Source: Alphaproteobacteria bacterium | Lineage (GTDB): Bacteria > Pseudomonadota > Alphaproteobacteria > Micropepsales > Micropepsaceae | Assembly (NCBI GenBank): GCA_024236055.1 | Contig: JACKLF010000002.1 | Span: forward strand, 186,001 to 250,000 | DNA length: 64,000 nucleotides | Reading direction: 5' to 3' | Shown: one piece after another, positions 62,479 through 64,000 of the stretch | Position numbering within the stretch: the first letter of the stretch is position 1 | Layout of the letters: every line of letters starts with the position of its first letter | Notes under the pieces: generated by a model | The model's input: only the letters and a program-made list of their open reading frames with translations | Databases searched by the model: none | Told to the model about the DNA's origin: nothing | Made by a program: the position numbers and the translations under genes

Positions 62479-64000
62479 ATGGAAAATCCGCTTTTCGAAG
62501 ACTGGACCGCGCCCTTCGGCGCCCCGCCGCTGGACCGCATAAAGCCGGAGCATTTGCGCCCCGCCTATGACCGGGCCCTGGCCGAACATGCCGCCGAGGT
62601 CGCGGCCATCGCCGCCAACCCCGCCCCGCCCGATTTCGACAATGTGATCGTGGCGCTGGAAACATCGGGCCGGCTGCTGACCCGGATTGAGGGCGTGTTC
62701 CACAACCTGGCCTCCAGCGCCACCAATCCGGCGCTGCAGGCGATCGAGCTGGAAATGGCACCGCGCCTGTCGGCCCATTGGAGCAACATCACCCTGAACG
62801 GGGCGCTGTTCGCGCGTATCGACCACCTGTATCAGCAGCGCGCGGCGCTGGGGCTGGACGCGGAATCGCTGCGGGTTCTGGAACGCTATCACCTGGATTT
62901 CGTGCGCGCGGGCGCGCAACTGACCGGCGAACACCGCCAGCGTTTCGCCGACATCGCCCAGCGGCTGGCGGTGCTGGGCACCCAGTTCTCGCAGCATGTT
63001 CTGGGCGACGAGGAAGACTATGTGCTGGGCCTGGGCGAGGAACAGATGGCCGGCGTTCCGCTGTCCATCCGCGACGCGGCGGCGGCCTGCGCGAAGGAGC
63101 GCGGGGTCGATGCGCCCTTTGCCGTGACCCTGTCGCGCTCCAGCATCGAGCCGGTGCTGCAGTTCGCCGACGATCGGGACCTGCGCGAAAAGCTGTTCCG
63201 GGCCTGGACCGCGCGCGGCGCCGCCAAGGGCCCGCGCGACAACAGCGCGATCATAGCCGAGATGCTGGCCCTACGCGCCGAGCGGGCGAACCTTCTGGGC
63301 TATGAGACTTTCGCCGCCTTCAAGCTGGCCGATTCGATGGCCGCAACCCCCGCAAAAGCGCGCGCCCTGCTGGAGGATGTCTGGGGCCCGGCCCGTGCCC
63401 GTGCACTGGAAGAGCGCGACGCGCTGCAGGCGCTGATCGTGCGCGAGGGCGGCAATTTCCACCTGGCGCCGTGGGACTGGCGCTATTACGCCGAAAAGCT
63501 GCGCCGCGCGCGCTACGATTTCGACGATGGCGCGATCAAGCCCTATTTCGAGCTGAACAACCTGATCGAGGCGGCCTTCTTTACCGCCGGCAAGCTGTTC
63601 GGCCTGTCCTTTAGGCCGCGCAGCGACATTCCCGTCTATCATCCCGATGTGCGGGTATGGGAAGTGGTGCGCGCCGACAGGACCATCGGCCTGTTCTATG
63701 GCGATTATTTCGCCCGCCCCGGCAAGCAGGGCGGCGCCTGGATGTCCAGCTTCCGCGACCAGGAACGGTTGACCGGCGCGGCGCCCGGCGATGACGTGCT
63801 GCCCATCGTCATCAACAACTGCAATTTCTCCAAGTCCGATCCCTGCCTTCTGTCCTTCGACGATGGCGAGACGCTGTTCCATGAATTCGGCCATGCGCTG
63901 CACGGCCTGCTCAGCCAGGTGCGGTTCCCGCGCCTGTCGGGCACCAATGTGGCGCGCGATTTCGTCGAACTGCCGTCGCAGCTTTACGAGCACTGGCTGG
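62479..64000 (+). CDS. M3-family oligopeptidase/dipeptidyl carboxypeptidase (partial)
   Basis: At least 507 aa; cut by the right window edge. Zinc metallopeptidase of family M3 (Dcp/OpdA class): FEDWTAPFGAPPLDRIKPEHLRPAYDRAL start, then DWRYYAEKLRRARYDFDD and the catalytic motif LFHEFGHALHGLLS near residue 475. No signal peptide, so cytoplasmic. AGGA lies 3 nt before ATG 62479, 20 nt after the SIMPL gene. Confidence 0.93.
   Translation, partial: MENPLFEDWTAPFGAPPLDRIKPEHLRPAYDRALAEHAAEVAAIAANPAPPDFDNVIVALETSGRLLTRIEGVFHNLASSATNPALQAIELEMAPRLSAHWSNITLNGALFARIDHLYQQRAALGLDAESLRVLERYHLDFVRAGAQLTGEHRQRFADIAQRLAVLGTQFSQHVLGDEEDYVLGLGEEQMAGVPLSIRDAAAACAKERGVDAPFAVTLSRSSIEPVLQFADDRDLREKLFRAWTARGAAKGPRDNSAIIAEMLALRAERANLLGYETFAAFKLADSMAATPAKARALLEDVWGPARARALEERDALQALIVREGGNFHLAPWDWRYYAEKLRRARYDFDDGAIKPYFELNNLIEAAFFTAGKLFGLSFRPRSDIPVYHPDVRVWEVVRADRTIGLFYGDYFARPGKQGGAWMSSFRDQERLTGAAPGDDVLPIVINNCNFSKSDPCLLSFDDGETLFHEFGHALHGLLSQVRFPRLSGTNVARDFVELPSQLYEHWL

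Overview
The window reads as chromosome of a GC-rich proteobacterium, most likely an alphaproteobacterium. The pointers are the Lrp/APC-permease set, an encoded-CCA tRNA with a CAU anticodon, the recombinase/DUF2924 pair and the SulP/XRE pair. Genus cannot be fixed from this sequence.

Layout. (1) 0.1-12.3 kb is very GC-rich and core-like. It has an Lrp regulator, an amino-acid permease and L-serine dehydratase on the + strand. A converging minus-strand operon follows: M20-like lipoprotein, MacB/LolD-type ATPase, three MacB-type permeases with a His-rich secreted protein between two of them, and a DUF885-like HExxH protein. (2) 12.8-14.9 kb holds a decayed large serine recombinase and its DUF2924 partner. 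(3) 15.1-49.7 kb is an accessory block bounded by two near-identical 26-bp palindromes in direct orientation. It carries a 12-gene respiratory nitrate reductase and molybdenum-cofactor operon (narK-narGHJI-ppiC-orf89-mobA-moaADEB-moeA). A perfect FNR-type box separates this operon from a DNR/FNR-like regulator. Next come a frameshifted nnrS, an outer-membrane channel, and a six-gene nitrosative-stress operon (group III truncated haemoglobin, FdxA, a one-haem protein, two membrane proteins, NnrS) facing an NsrR gene. The block ends with a YeaO-DUF6306 fusion, a ClC channel with a MarR regulator, a DNA-glycosylase/dioxygenase pair, a sulfur set (metB-like, 1-Cys peroxiredoxin, cysIJ) and a LysR regulator. 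(4) 49.7-61.1 kb is a patchwork: sulP pseudogene with its XRE regulator, a spermidine-synthase-like gene, and SRAP and YgjP remnants. The ABC-three-component-like conflict operon (alpha/beta hydrolase, middle component, zinc-ribbon SMC-like ATPase) lies between two 47-bp direct repeats. Then come DUF5681, ParB-methyltransferase and a small accessory gene, a candidate structured RNA, a lipoprotein and a nuclease-like protein. (5) 61.5-64 kb returns to core-like sequence: tRNA-Ile2, a SIMPL-domain protein and an M3 oligopeptidase cut by the window edge.

How it works together. Region 3 is a self-contained kit for anaerobic nitrate respiration. It has transport, reductase, maturation and Mo-cofactor supply in one transcript, plus sensing and defence against the nitric oxide that follows. 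No nitrite, NO or N2O reductase is in the window. The best candidate for an under-described system is the conflict operon at 52.8-56.3 kb. The haemoglobin/FdxA/one-haem/NnrS operon, the three-permease MacB-like operon and the structured RNA at 60.0 kb come next.
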